Shown here piece after piece: positions 8,395 to 17,441 of a stretch of 64,000 nt of DNA (positions within the stretch are counted from its first letter, which is position 1; every line of letters begins with the position of its first letter). The notes beneath the pieces were generated by a model, which made no database searches, was not told the origin of the DNA, and saw only the letters and a list, made by a program, of their open reading frames with translations. The stretch spans positions 3,782,001-3,846,000 of the forward strand of contig NZ_PDJI01000004.1 in the NCBI RefSeq assembly GCF_002563695.1, in the 5' to 3' direction. Made by a program: the position numbers and the translations under genes. The DNA is from Georgenia soli (GTDB lineage Bacteria; Actinomycetota; Actinomycetes; Actinomycetales; Actinomycetaceae).

Positions 8395-9426
8395 GTGAGC
8401 CAACTGGGAAACGCGACGTTCCGGTACCGCGACAGCGCGATAGTGGGTCTGTCCCACATCGAGGCGCCCCGGGTGGTGACCTCCGCCGAGTTCGAGGACC
8501 GGCTCGCCGTCGCCCGCAAGGCCCTGCGGCTGCCCAGGAACCTGCTCGAACGCGTCTCCGGGGTGCGTGAACGGCGCTGGTGGGAGGAGGGCACGGCGTT
8601 CGAGGACATGGCCGCCGAGGCCGGGTCGAAGGCTCTCGCGGAGGCCGGGGTCGACCCCGGCGACGTCGGGCTGCTCATCAACACCTCCGTCTCGCGCAAC
8701 CAGCTCGAGCCCTCCGTGGCCGTGCGTGTCCACGACCGCATGGGCCTGTCGAGCCGGGCGCTCAACTTCGACATCACCAACGCCTGCGTCGGCTTCGTCA
8801 ACGGCGTCCAGATGGCGTCGGCGATGATCGACGCCGGGCAGATCGACTACGCCGTGATCGTCAACGCCGAGGACGTGCGCCGCACGCAGGAGGACACGAT
8901 CGCCCGCCTCACCGCCGACGACGTCACCCGCGAGGACTACCAGAACCAGTTCGCCTCCCTCACCCTCGGCGACGGCGCCGCCGCCGCGGTGATCGGTCGC
9001 GCCTCCGACCGCCCCGACGGCCACCGGATCCTCGGCGGGGTCGCCCGCGCCGGCACGGAGCACCACGAGCTGTGCGTCGGCTCCTTCGGCAAGATGACCA
9101 CCGACACCAAGAACCTGCTCGCCAAGGGCCTGAAGCTCGTCGTCGACGCGTGGCGCGAGGCCGAGGGTGACGGCTGGGACTGGTCCCGGATGGACCGTTA
9201 CGTCACCCACCAGATCTCCACGCCCTACACGCAGGCGATCATCGACGCGGTGGACCTCGACCCTGCCGCGGTGCCCATCACGTTCGACCGGTGGGGGAAC
9301 GTCGGGCCGGCGGCGATCGCCATGACGCTGTCCGAGCAGGCCGACACCCTCAGCCCCGGCGACCGGGTCATGTGCCTCGGCGTCGGCTCGGGCCTGAACA
9401 CCGCGATGTTGGAGCTGGCCTGGTGA
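8395..9426 (+). CDS. oleA: OleA, long-chain acyl-CoA head-to-head condensing thiolase
   Basis: 343 aa, GTG start. Joins two fatty acyl-CoAs in a non-decarboxylative Claisen condensation to a 2-alkyl-3-ketoacid, the first step of long-chain alkene synthesis. The catalytic Cys131 lies in ITNACVGFVNG, with His272 in THQIST and Asn302 in WGNVGPA. Glu105 (RNQLEPS) is 26 residues before the Cys, as is the deprotonating Glu117 of Xanthomonas OleA, which separates it from FabH. The following gene starts inside its stop codon, so the operon is tightly coupled. Confidence 0.92.
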   Translation: MSQLGNATFRYRDSAIVGLSHIEAPRVVTSAEFEDRLAVARKALRLPRNLLERVSGVRERRWWEEGTAFEDMAAEAGSKALAEAGVDPGDVGLLINTSVSRNQLEPSVAVRVHDRMGLSSRALNFDITNACVGFVNGVQMASAMIDAGQIDYAVIVNAEDVRRTQEDTIARLTADDVTREDYQNQFASLTLGDGAAAAVIGRASDRPDGHRILGGVARAGTEHHELCVGSFGKMTTDTKNLLAKGLKLVVDAWREAEGDGWDWSRMDRYVTHQISTPYTQAIIDAVDLDPAAVPITFDRWGNVGPAAIAMTLSEQADTLSPGDRVMCLGVGSGLNTAMLELAW

Positions 9427-12089
9427 GTTGGCCCGGAGTCGATCCGTCCTGGTCCCGCCGGGCGGTCGTCGCCGGGCACGCCTGGCACTACCTCGACAAC
9501 ACGTCCTCCCTCCCGGCCGGCCGCGCGCCGCACGGCACGGTCCTGTGCGTGCACGGCAACCCCACGTGGTCCTACCTGTGGCGGTCCGTGCTGGCCGCCG
9601 GTGCGGAGGCCGGCTGGCGCGTCGTCGCCGTCGACCAGCTGGAGATGGGCTTCTCCGAGCACACCGGCGCGCACCATCGGCTCGCCGACCGGGTGGCCCA
9701 GCTCGGCGCGCTCACGGACCACCTCGGCCTGTCCGGCCCCGGCTGGGACGGCCTGGCCGTGGTCACCCTCGGCCATGACTGGGGCGGCGTCGTCTCCATG
9801 GGCTGGGCGGTGGACCACCCCCGCGAGCTGGCGGGCCTGATCCTCACGAACACGGCCGTCCACCAGCCCGGCGAGAAGCGGGTCCCCGCGCTGCTGCGCC
9901 TGGCCCGGCACCGCTCCGTCCACGCCGGGGCGACGACGGTGACCCCGGCGTTCCTCGACGTCACCCTCTCCCTCGCGAGCCCCGCGCTGGCGCCGGAGGT
10001 GCGAGAGGCGTACCGCTCCCCGTACCGCACGGCCGACGACCGCCGAGGCATCGGCACGTTCGTCGAGGACATCCCCGTCGACGCCGGCCACCCCAGCCAC
10101 GCCGAGCTGGCCCGCATCGCCGGCGGCGTCGCCGCCCTGGACGTCCCGGCCCTGCTGATGTGGGGCCCGAAGGACCCGGTCTTCTACGAGCGTTACCTGC
10201 GCGACCTGAGGGATCGGCTGCCGCACGCCGATATCCACCGGTTCGAGGGCGCCGGGCACCTTGTGGTCGAGGACGCCGACGTCGCCGGGACCGTGGTCAC
10301 CTGGTTGCGGCGCCGGCTCGAGGGCCGGCCCGCGGCGCCCGACCAGGTCGCCGCCGAGCTGCCGGCGCCCGTGGCGGGGCAGTACCGCCCGCTGTACGCC
10401 GCGCTCGACGAGCTCTCCGGCTCCGAGACCCCCGCCGTCGTCGCGCTCTCCCCGGGCGGGACGAGCGAGCTGACCTGGGCGGATCTCGCCCGCCGGGTCG
10501 AGCACCTGGCCCTCGGCCTCGTCGACTCCGGCGTGCGCCCGGGGCACCGGGTGAGCCTGCTGATCCCGCCCGGCGTGGACCTGACGACGGCCCTGTTCGC
10601 GTGCCTGCGCATCGGCGCGGTCGTCGTCCTCGCCGACGCCGGTCTCGGCGTCCGCGGGCTCACGCGCGCGGTCCGCGGCGCCTACCCCGACCACATCCTC
10701 GGCATCGAGCGGGCGATGGTCGCGGCCCGGGCGCTCGGCTGGCCGGGGCAGAAGTTCGTCGTCGTCCCGCGGGGCCACGAGGCCGGGTACACCCCGCCGC
10801 GCACGGCCCACAGCCGGCGCCGCACGATCGGCATCGCGGGCTCCCTGCGCGAGCTGCTGGCCCGCGGCGCGACGCTCGCCGCCGCCGGCACCGCGCTGCC
10901 CGCCGAGCCCGCGCCCGAGGACGACGCCGCCATCCTCTTCACCTCCGGCTCCACCGGGCCGGCGAAGGGCGTCGTCTACACCCACCGGGGCCTGGCGGGG
11001 ATGTGCTCCGTCGTCGCGGCCACCCTCGGGATCTCGCCCGAGCGGCCCTTCGTGGCCGGCTTCGCGCCGTTCGCCCTCATCGGCACCGCGGTGGGCGCGA
11101 CCAGCGCGACGCCGGACATGGACGTCACCGCACCCGGCACCCTGCGCGCGGGGGCCCTCGCGGACGCGGTCGCCGCGATCGACGCCTACGCCGTCTTCGC
11201 CTCGCCGTCGGCGCTGGCGAACGTCGTGCGCACCGCCCGGGACCTGACCCCGGAGCAGCGGGACGCCCTCGCCGGCGTGCAGCTCTTCCTCTCGGCCGGT
11301 GCCCCCATCTCCTCGACGCGCCTGGCGCAGGTGCTGGAGGTCATGCCGAACGCCGAGCCGCACACCCCGTACGGGATGACGGAGGTGCTGCCGCTGACCG
11401 ACGTCTCCCTGGACCAGATCCGCGCCGCCGAGGCGGACGCCGCCACGGGCGCCGTGGCCGGCGCGGGCAACGGCAGCTGCGTCGGCACGCCCGTCCCCGA
11501 CGCCCAGATCCGCATCGTCCCGCTGGACGCGACGGGCGCCGCCACCGGCGAGCCGACCGCCACCCCCGGCGTCACGGGCGAGGTGCTGGTGACCGCCCCG
11601 AACCTCAAGGACCGCTACGACCAGCTCTGGGCCACCCAGGACCGCTCCGCGACGTGGCCCGGCTGGCACCGCACCGGCGACGTCGGCCACCTCGACGCGA
11701 GCGGCCGCCTGTGGATCGAGGGCCGCCTCGCGCACGTGATCGTCACGGCCGACGGCGTGGTCACGCCCGTGCAGGTCGAGAACGACGCGATGTCGGTGCG
11801 CGGCGTCGTCCGTGCCGCCGCCGTGGGCGTCGGTCCGGTCGGGACCCAGCAGGTCGCCGTCGTCGTCGAGACCGACCCGGCCCTCCACGCCGGGGCCCGG
11901 CGTGCCCCGTCCCTCGCCCCGGAGGGGCTGGCCCGCGCCGTCCGGTCCGCCGTCGCCGTGCCGGTGGCCGCCGTGCTGCGCGTGCCCGAGGTGCCGACCG
12001 ACGTGCGGCACAACTCCAAGGTGGAGCGCGCCCGGATCGCCGACTGGGCCGCGCGGATGCTGGCCGGGGCGCGGGCGGGCCGGCCGTGA
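9423..12089 (+). CDS. oleBC: OleBC fusion: beta-lactone decarboxylase plus beta-lactone synthetase
   Basis: 888 aa. The N-terminal part (about 1-300) is an alpha/beta hydrolase of the haloalkane-dehalogenase type. It has the oxyanion region VHGNPTWS and nucleophile Asp119 in LGHDWGG; in OleB this domain decarboxylates the beta-lactone to the cis-alkene. The C-terminal part (about 310-888) is an AMP-forming synthetase-like domain with LFTSGSTGPAKGVVYTH near residue 505; OleC closes the beta-hydroxyacid to a beta-lactone with ATP. Actinobacteria commonly carry the two as one protein. The GTG start overlaps the oleA stop and oleD starts inside its own stop. Confidence 0.92.
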   Translation: MSWPGVDPSWSRRAVVAGHAWHYLDNTSSLPAGRAPHGTVLCVHGNPTWSYLWRSVLAAGAEAGWRVVAVDQLEMGFSEHTGAHHRLADRVAQLGALTDHLGLSGPGWDGLAVVTLGHDWGGVVSMGWAVDHPRELAGLILTNTAVHQPGEKRVPALLRLARHRSVHAGATTVTPAFLDVTLSLASPALAPEVREAYRSPYRTADDRRGIGTFVEDIPVDAGHPSHAELARIAGGVAALDVPALLMWGPKDPVFYERYLRDLRDRLPHADIHRFEGAGHLVVEDADVAGTVVTWLRRRLEGRPAAPDQVAAELPAPVAGQYRPLYAALDELSGSETPAVVALSPGGTSELTWADLARRVEHLALGLVDSGVRPGHRVSLLIPPGVDLTTALFACLRIGAVVVLADAGLGVRGLTRAVRGAYPDHILGIERAMVAARALGWPGQKFVVVPRGHEAGYTPPRTAHSRRRTIGIAGSLRELLARGATLAAAGTALPAEPAPEDDAAILFTSGSTGPAKGVVYTHRGLAGMCSVVAATLGISPERPFVAGFAPFALIGTAVGATSATPDMDVTAPGTLRAGALADAVAAIDAYAVFASPSALANVVRTARDLTPEQRDALAGVQLFLSAGAPISSTRLAQVLEVMPNAEPHTPYGMTEVLPLTDVSLDQIRAAEADAATGAVAGAGNGSCVGTPVPDAQIRIVPLDATGAATGEPTATPGVTGEVLVTAPNLKDRYDQLWATQDRSATWPGWHRTGDVGHLDASGRLWIEGRLAHVIVTADGVVTPVQVENDAMSVRGVVRAAAVGVGPVGTQQVAVVVETDPALHAGARRAPSLAPEGLARAVRSAVAVPVAAVLRVPEVPTDVRHNSKVERARIADWAARMLAGARAGRP

Positions 12090-13066
12090 GGGTCCTCGTC
12101 ACCGGCGCGTCCGGGATGCTCGGCCGCGGGGTCGCCACCGCCCTGAGCGCCCGCGGCGACGACGTCACCACCTTCCAGCGGCGCCCGGCCGGCGTCCCCT
12201 GTGCCCGGCAGGTGCTCGGCTCGGTCGACGACCCGGCCGCCGTCGCCGCGGCGACCGCGGACCAGGACGCCGTCGTCCACCTCGCCGCGAAAGTCTCCTT
12301 CGCCGGCGACCCCGCCGACTTCGAGCGCGTCAACGTCGAGGGGACGCGGCTGCTCCTCGACGCGGCCCGCTCCGCCGGCGCGAGCCGGTTCGTCCTCGTC
12401 TCCTCGCCGTCCGTCGCCCACACCGGCACCTCGATCGTCGGCGACGGCGCGCGGACCGCGACGCCCGAGCTGGCCCGGGGCAGCTACGCCCGCACCAAGG
12501 CCGCCGCGGAGCTGGCCGCGCTGGCGGCGGACGCCCCGGGCTTCGCGGTCGTCGCGGTGCGGCCCCACATCGTGTGGGGGCCGGGGGACACGCAGCTGGT
12601 CCAGCGCGTCGTCGACCGCGCGGCCGCGGGGCGGCTGCCGATCCTCGACTCGGGCGCCGCCCTGATCGACACCACGTACGTCGACAACGCCGTCAGCGCG
12701 ATCGTCGCCGCGCTCGACCGGGCCGAGGAGGTCCGCGGCGAGGCGTTCGTCGTGACCAACGGCGAGCCGCGGCCGGTGGCGGAGCTGATCGCCGGGATGT
12801 GCCGGGCCGCCGGGGTTGCTCCGCCCGCGTGGTCGGTGCCGGGTGCGCTGGCCCGCGCCGCGGGCGCTGTCGTCGAGCGGCTCTGGGCGGTGCGCCCGGG
12901 CGTGGACGAGCCTCCGATGACCCGGTTCCTCGCCGAGCAGCTCTCGACCGCGCACTGGTTCGACCTGCGCCGCACGCGCGAGGCGCTCCGCTGGGAGCCC
13001 GCCGTCAGCCTCGACGAGGGCTTCGCCCGCCTCGCCACGCACTACCGCGCCCACGAAGTGGCGTGA
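12086..13066 (+). CDS. oleD: OleD, NADPH-dependent 2-alkyl-3-ketoacid reductase
   Basis: 326 aa, short-chain dehydrogenase/epimerase fold. The Rossmann motif VTGASGMLGRGVA is at residues 5-17, and the catalytic SSPSVAHTG ... SYARTKAAAE gives Ser, Tyr and Lys. It reduces the OleA product to the beta-hydroxyacid used by OleC. The GTG at 12086 overlaps the oleBC stop. Its own TGA (13064-13066) lies inside the first unit of a tandem repeat array that fills the space to the convergent gene. Confidence 0.9.
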   Translation: MRVLVTGASGMLGRGVATALSARGDDVTTFQRRPAGVPCARQVLGSVDDPAAVAAATADQDAVVHLAAKVSFAGDPADFERVNVEGTRLLLDAARSAGASRFVLVSSPSVAHTGTSIVGDGARTATPELARGSYARTKAAAELAALAADAPGFAVVAVRPHIVWGPGDTQLVQRVVDRAAAGRLPILDSGAALIDTTYVDNAVSAIVAALDRAEEVRGEAFVVTNGEPRPVAELIAGMCRAAGVAPPAWSVPGALARAAGAVVERLWAVRPGVDEPPMTRFLAEQLSTAHWFDLRRTREALRWEPAVSLDEGFARLATHYRAHEVA

Positions 13067-13324
13067 CTGTCACGTTCTCCGTGACTCGTCATCTTCTCCG
13101 TGACTCGTCACTTCTTCCGTGAGTGGTCACTTGTTCCGTGAGTGGTCACTTCTTCCGTGAGTGGTCCTCTTCCCCGTGCGATCCCACGAGCACGGAGAAG
13201 ATGACCACTCGGCGAGGAGATGACGACTCGGCGAGGAGATGACGACTCGGCGAGGAGATGACGACTCGGCGAGGAGATGACCACTCGGCGAGGAGATGAC
13301 GACTCAGCGAGGAGATGACCACTC
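13063..13324. repeat. two inverted arrays of 19-bp tandem repeats forming a very long hairpin
   Basis: The left array (13063-13175) has six units of about 19 bp, e.g. GTGAGTGGTCACTTCTTCC and GTGACTCGTCATCTTCTCC. The right array (13211-13324) has six exact-length 19-bp units of the form GGCGAGGAGATGACGACTC, preceded by a partial unit. The right unit is close to the reverse complement of the left one (about 14 of 19 positions). The apex is CCGTGC (13174-13179) and GCACGG (13190-13195). Single units also carry dyads such as GTGAC-TC-GTCAC. The array begins over the oleD stop codon and ends 29 bp before the next convergent stop. It may act as a bidirectional terminator. Confidence 0.9.
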
Positions 13325-13353
13325 GCTGAGAACGGGGACGGGAGGGGCGGTGG

Positions 13354-14181
13354 CTACTCCTCGTGGGTGTCCGGGTCGCCGCCGAGCCGGCGCTGGGGCA
13401 GCGAGCCCAGGCGGGCCATCTCCTCGTCGGAGAGGGTGAAGCCGGCGATGTCGAGATTCTCGCGCTGCCGCAGCGGGTCCGCTGACTTCGGCAGCGGCAC
13501 GACCCCGAGCTGGTGGTGCCAGCGCAGGACCGCGCGGGCCGGGGAGACCCCGTGTGCCGCGGCCACCTCGCGCACCGCCGGGGTGTCCAGCAGGCCCTTC
13601 CCGCGCCCGAGCGGGCCCCAGGACTCGGTCACGATGCCGCGGGCCGCGTTCGCCGCCCGCATCTCCTCCTGGACGAGGCCCGGGTGCAGCTCGATCTGGT
13701 TGACCGCCGGCGTCACCCCCGTCTCGTCGATGAGCCGGTCCAGGTGGGCGGCGGTGAAGTTCGACACCCCGACGGAGCGGACGGCGCCCTCCTCGCGCAG
13801 GCGGACCAGGGCCTTCCAGGACTCGACGTAGAGGTCGCGCGCGGGCAGCGGCCAGTGGATGAGGTAGAGGTCGAGGCGGTCGAGCCCGAGCGCGCCGAGC
13901 GTCCGCTCGAACCCGCGCAGGGCCGCGTCGTAGCCCTGGTCGGCGCCCCGGAGCTTGCTGGTGACAACGATCTCCTCGCGCGGCACGCCGGAGCCGGTGA
14001 CAGCGCGGCCCACCTCCTCCTCGTTGCCGTAGCTGGCGGCGGTGTCGATGAGGCGGTAGCCCGCCTCGAGCGCGGAGCGGACCTCATCGGTCGCCTCGTC
14101 CCCCGTCACCCGCCACGTGCCGAACCCGATGGCCGGCAGGAGGTGTCCGTCGTTCAGGGTGATGCTGCCGAGTGCGCTCAT
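13354..14181 (-). CDS. aldo/keto reductase (2,5-diketo-D-gluconate reductase-like)
   Basis: 275 aa. NADPH-dependent carbonyl reductase, TIM barrel. The catalytic tetrad is visible: Asp46 and Tyr51 in LIDTAASYGNE, Lys76 in VVTSKLRG, His109 in LYLIHWP. GVSNFTAAHL and the cofactor-binding VPLPKSADPLRQREN near the C-terminus are typical of the DkgA-like subgroup. The substrate is not predictable. A second ATG three codons upstream (14190) is possible. It is convergent with the ole operon. Confidence 0.88.
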   Translation of the reverse strand: MSALGSITLNDGHLLPAIGFGTWRVTGDEATDEVRSALEAGYRLIDTAASYGNEEEVGRAVTGSGVPREEIVVTSKLRGADQGYDAALRGFERTLGALGLDRLDLYLIHWPLPARDLYVESWKALVRLREEGAVRSVGVSNFTAAHLDRLIDETGVTPAVNQIELHPGLVQEEMRAANAARGIVTESWGPLGRGKGLLDTPAVREVAAAHGVSPARAVLRWHHQLGVVPLPKSADPLRQRENLDIAGFTLSDEEMARLGSLPQRRLGGDPDTHEE

Positions 14182-14304
14182 GAGGGGCATTGTGCCCGGC
14201 GCCGTCCGGGCAGGGCATAATCGGCGACGACCTTCCGCGCCGCGCGCGGACCTGCCGCGGGGCCCGGTGAGCCGGGCCCGCCGCACATTCCCGAGAGGAC
14301 TGCT

Positions 14305-15075
14305 GTGACGGATCACGTGCGTCTCATCGCGTTCGACCTGGACGACACGCTCGCCCCCTCGAAGTCGCCCATGCCGGAGCGGATGGGCAGGGCGCTGACG
14401 TCGCTCCTGGACGCGGTGCCGGTGTGCATCATCTCGGGCGGTCACTTCGGCCAGTTCCGCGACCAGGTGCTCGCTCACCTCAGCGCCACCGACGAGCAGC
14501 TCTCCCGCCTGCACCTCATGCCCACCTGCGGCACCCGCTACCTGCGCCACACGGGCGGGGAGTGGAAGCAGGTCTACGCTCACGGCCTCACGCAGGAGGA
14601 GCGCACGGACGCGCTCACGGCGCTGGAGGGGGAGGCGCGTCGCCTCGGGCTGTGGGAGGAGCAGACCTGGGGCGACATCCTCGAGGACCGGGGCTCGCAG
14701 ATCACCTTCTCCGCCCTCGGCCAGGAGGCGCCGCTCGAGGCGAAGAAGGCGTGGGACCCCACGGGGGAGAAGAAGGAGATGCTGCGCGACGCCGTCGCCA
14801 GGCTCCTGCCCACCCTCGAGGTCCGCTCGGGCGGCTCGACCTCCGTGGACATCACGCGCGCAGGCGTCGACAAGGCCTACGGCATGGTGCGCCTGAGCGA
14901 GCAGACCGGGATCGACCTGGCGGACATGCTCTTCATCGGCGACCGGCTCGACGAGGGCGGGAACGACTACCCGGTCAAGCGGCTCGGGATCCCGACCCGC
15001 GCGGTCGCCGACTGGCGCGAGACGGCGGACCTCGTCGAGCGGATCGTGGCCTCGCTCGTCGGCACCCGGGCGTAG
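14305..15075 (+). CDS. HAD-IIB family hydrolase
   Basis: 256 aa, GTG start. Cytoplasmic phosphatase of the haloacid dehalogenase superfamily. Motif I is FDLDDTLAPSK (Asp11 nucleophile, Asp13), motif II is in CIISGGHF, and motif IV is GDRLDEGGNDYP. The cap between about residues 85 and 190 is of type IIB, as in phosphomannomutase-like and sucrose-phosphate phosphatase-like enzymes. The substrate is unknown. It is followed after 12 bp by the convergent thioredoxin gene. Confidence 0.8.
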   Translation: MTDHVRLIAFDLDDTLAPSKSPMPERMGRALTSLLDAVPVCIISGGHFGQFRDQVLAHLSATDEQLSRLHLMPTCGTRYLRHTGGEWKQVYAHGLTQEERTDALTALEGEARRLGLWEEQTWGDILEDRGSQITFSALGQEAPLEAKKAWDPTGEKKEMLRDAVARLLPTLEVRSGGSTSVDITRAGVDKAYGMVRLSEQTGIDLADMLFIGDRLDEGGNDYPVKRLGIPTRAVADWRETADLVERIVASLVGTRA

Positions 15076-15087
15076 CGGGGGCAGCGC

Positions 15088-15444
15088 TCAGCCGGACGTC
15101 GGGCCACTCCCGCCGACCCGGTGGACCGCGTCCCGGAGCCACGCCAGCCGCGGCACGCCCTCGAGACGCTCGCGCACCACGCCGTCGGCGTCGAGCACGA
15201 GGACCGTGGGCGTGCTGACGACGCGCAGGTCGGCCGCCAGGGTCTCGTGGCCCGCGACGTCGACCTCGACGTGCCGCACCCCCTCCGCCGTGGCCGCCAC
15301 CCGTGCCGCGACCGTGCGAGCGGCGCGGCAGGGGGCGCAGAACGCGCTGGAGACCTGCACCACCGTGGCCCGTGCCCCGAGTCCCGACGGCGGGAGCCCC
15401 AGCTCACGCGGCCCCAGCCGGCTGGGTGGCTCCTCGACGCTCAT
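15088..15444 (-). CDS. thioredoxin family protein
   Basis: 118 aa. Thiol-disulfide oxidoreductase with the redox pair Cys36-Ala-Pro-Cys39 (SSAFCAPCRAAR) and the cis-proline motif STPTVLVLD. The active site CAPC differs from the CGPC of major thioredoxins. The N-terminal 25 residues are Pro/Gly-rich, without a clear signal peptide. The ATG at 15444 gives the normal fold size. It is divergent from the FUSC protein gene. Confidence 0.82.
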   Translation of the reverse strand: MSVEEPPSRLGPRELGLPPSGLGARATVVQVSSAFCAPCRAARTVAARVAATAEGVRHVEVDVAGHETLAADLRVVSTPTVLVLDADGVVRERLEGVPRLAWLRDAVHRVGGSGPTSG

Positions 15445-15686
15445 GGTCCTCCGATCGACAGACTGGCACGCTCCCGGCTGCCCGTGGGACCGCTGCCGCC
15501 CACGGTAGGTCCCGACCGAGCGGGCAGACGGTTCTCGTCGGGGACAACCGCGCGAGGCCGCTCGTGCTTCCCGCCGTCGGCCGGTGCGCGGGTGGTGAGC
15601 GCCACGACCTCTCCTCGGGCACGATGTCCGCGGCCACGGATAGCCTCGACGACAGAACCACACCAGAGAGCCCGAGGAGTTGACGC

Positions 15687-17372
15687 GTGCGCGAGCGGAC
15701 CTGGCGGGTACCCACCCGGGAGGACCTCCGCTCGCTGGCCTGGCCGACCGCACTGCGTGCCGCCGCCGCGATCGGCATCCCCCTCACCACCGCCACGCTC
15801 CTCGGGCACCACGACTTCGGCCTGATGACCTCCACCGGGGCCTTCACGGTGCTCTACGGTGCCGGGCGGCCCGCACGGAACCGGGTCCGGCTGCTGGTGG
15901 CGGTGGCGCTGGGCTTCGTCGTCGTCTCGGCGCTCGGGGCGTTCACCGCCGGGGTCGGGTGGGCGGCGGTCGCCCTGCTCACCGCCGTCGGTGCCGTGGC
16001 CACGTTCGTCTGCCACGCGCTGCGGGTGGGGATCCCTGGAGCGTTCTTCTTCATCATGGTGGCCGGGGTGGCCGGGTTCATCCCGTCCCACGGGCAGGCC
16101 GAGCCGGCGCAGATGGTGCTGGCGACGGCGGTCGGTGCCGCCTGCGCCGTCCCCGTCGCCCTCGCCGACCTCCTCCGTGCCCCGGCCGGGCCGCAGGAGC
16201 GGGCGGTCGCGGCCGCACGGTCCGCCGTCGAACGGTTCGTCGGCGCCAGCCCGGGAGATCCCGCCGCCCCCGAGCTCTCGCATCGTGCCGCGGCGGCGCT
16301 GCACCACGCGTGGCAGGTGCTCTGGGCCGGCGGCGACTCCGTCTCCGTCCGGCCGTCGGCCCGTTCGCGGGTGGCCGAGCTCCGGTCGGTGCACCGCGCG
16401 TACACCACCCATCTCCTCCCGGGCACGTCGCCCGACCCCGACCTCGAGGCGGATCTCGCGGAGGTCCCGCTCGGCGTGCCGAGCCCCTGGCACATGCTGC
16501 GCCGTGACCTCCGCAGCCCGACCGTGGCGCTCAGCGCGGCCGGGCGGGTGGCGGTGGGCGTCCTCGTCGCCGGGCTGATCGCCCTGACGATGTCCACCGA
16601 CCACATGTACTGGGCGATGATGGTCGCCGCGCTCGTCCTGCACCAGGGGCTGGACCGGCGGCGATCGCTGATCCGGGCCCGGCACCGGCTCGTCGGCACC
16701 GTCGTGGGTCTGGGGCTCTTCGCGTTCGTCTCCTGGCTCGATCTCGGACCGTGGGCGACCGTGCTCCTCGTCGTCCTGCTGCAGGGGACGGTCGAGCTGG
16801 CGATCCCGCGCAACTACGCCGTCGCTGTCACCTTCATCACCCCGCTCGCGCTGACCATCGCCACTGCCGGGAGCACAGGCACGGTCTGGCCGGTGGTCGC
16901 CGAGCGCCTGCTCGACACCACCGTCGGGGTAGCGGTGGCCGTCGGCGTGCTGCTCGCTGTCGGCCGCCGGAGCGCGGCGCCGATGCTGCGTTCGTACGTC
17001 GCCCGGGTGCTCTCGAGCTGCGCGGACGCCCTCGACCACGTGGGGGCGGGCACAGTGGCTCGCCCGGAGGGCCGGGCGGCCCGGCGTGAGCTCTCCCTGG
17101 ACATGCAGGACCTCGCCGCCGTCTCCGCACGGGCTCTGGCCGACGACCCGGGACGCGCGGAGCCCTGGATGACGCCGCGCGAGGAGACGGCCTGGTTGGG
17201 GCTGACGGTCCTCGCCCACTGCGCGGCGGCGACCGGTCCCGCCGACGGGGTCGGCGGCGCAACGTGGGCGGCGCGGTCCCTCGGAGCCGCCGCGCTGCGC
17301 GGCACGCCGCCGGACCCCGGTGTGCTGCGGACCTTGCGAGCCGTTCTGCACCGACCGTCGGATCAGACGTAG
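15687..17372 (+). CDS. FUSC family membrane protein (aromatic acid exporter-like)
   Basis: 561 aa, GTG start after GAGGAG. Two blocks of hydrophobic helices (about 30-165 and 285-430) are each followed by a soluble segment, the duplicated layout of the fusaric-acid-resistance/YccS-like family. Such proteins are linked to efflux of aromatic acids or related toxic compounds; the substrate here is unknown. A TAGCCT -10 box lies at 15641-15646. The last 30 bp, including the stop codon, are duplicated in tandem just downstream. Confidence 0.78.
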   Translation: MRERTWRVPTREDLRSLAWPTALRAAAAIGIPLTTATLLGHHDFGLMTSTGAFTVLYGAGRPARNRVRLLVAVALGFVVVSALGAFTAGVGWAAVALLTAVGAVATFVCHALRVGIPGAFFFIMVAGVAGFIPSHGQAEPAQMVLATAVGAACAVPVALADLLRAPAGPQERAVAAARSAVERFVGASPGDPAAPELSHRAAAALHHAWQVLWAGGDSVSVRPSARSRVAELRSVHRAYTTHLLPGTSPDPDLEADLAEVPLGVPSPWHMLRRDLRSPTVALSAAGRVAVGVLVAGLIALTMSTDHMYWAMMVAALVLHQGLDRRRSLIRARHRLVGTVVGLGLFAFVSWLDLGPWATVLLVVLLQGTVELAIPRNYAVAVTFITPLALTIATAGSTGTVWPVVAERLLDTTVGVAVAVGVLLAVGRRSAAPMLRSYVARVLSSCADALDHVGAGTVARPEGRAARRELSLDMQDLAAVSARALADDPGRAEPWMTPREETAWLGLTVLAHCAAATGPADGVGGATWAARSLGAAALRGTPPDPGVLRTLRAVLHRPSDQT

Positions 17373-17402
17373 GTTCTGCACCGAATGTCAGATCGGACGT
17401 AG
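17343..17402. repeat. 30-bp tandem duplication over the FUSC stop codon
   Basis: Copies 17343-17372 and 17373-17402 start GTTCTGCACCGA and end GACGTAG; 26 of 30 positions match. The first copy contains the stop codon of the FUSC gene. The junction at the end of the second copy gives TAGCCT (17400-17405), a good -10 box for the next gene. Confidence 0.85.
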
Positions 17403-17441
17403 CCTGACTGTTTGCCTGTGCCCCCAGACCCTGGAGACCGC

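Noticed and set aside
13063..13324. CRISPR-like array
   Set aside because: Units are directly adjacent with no unique spacers, and no cas genes are near. It is a tandem/inverted repeat array.
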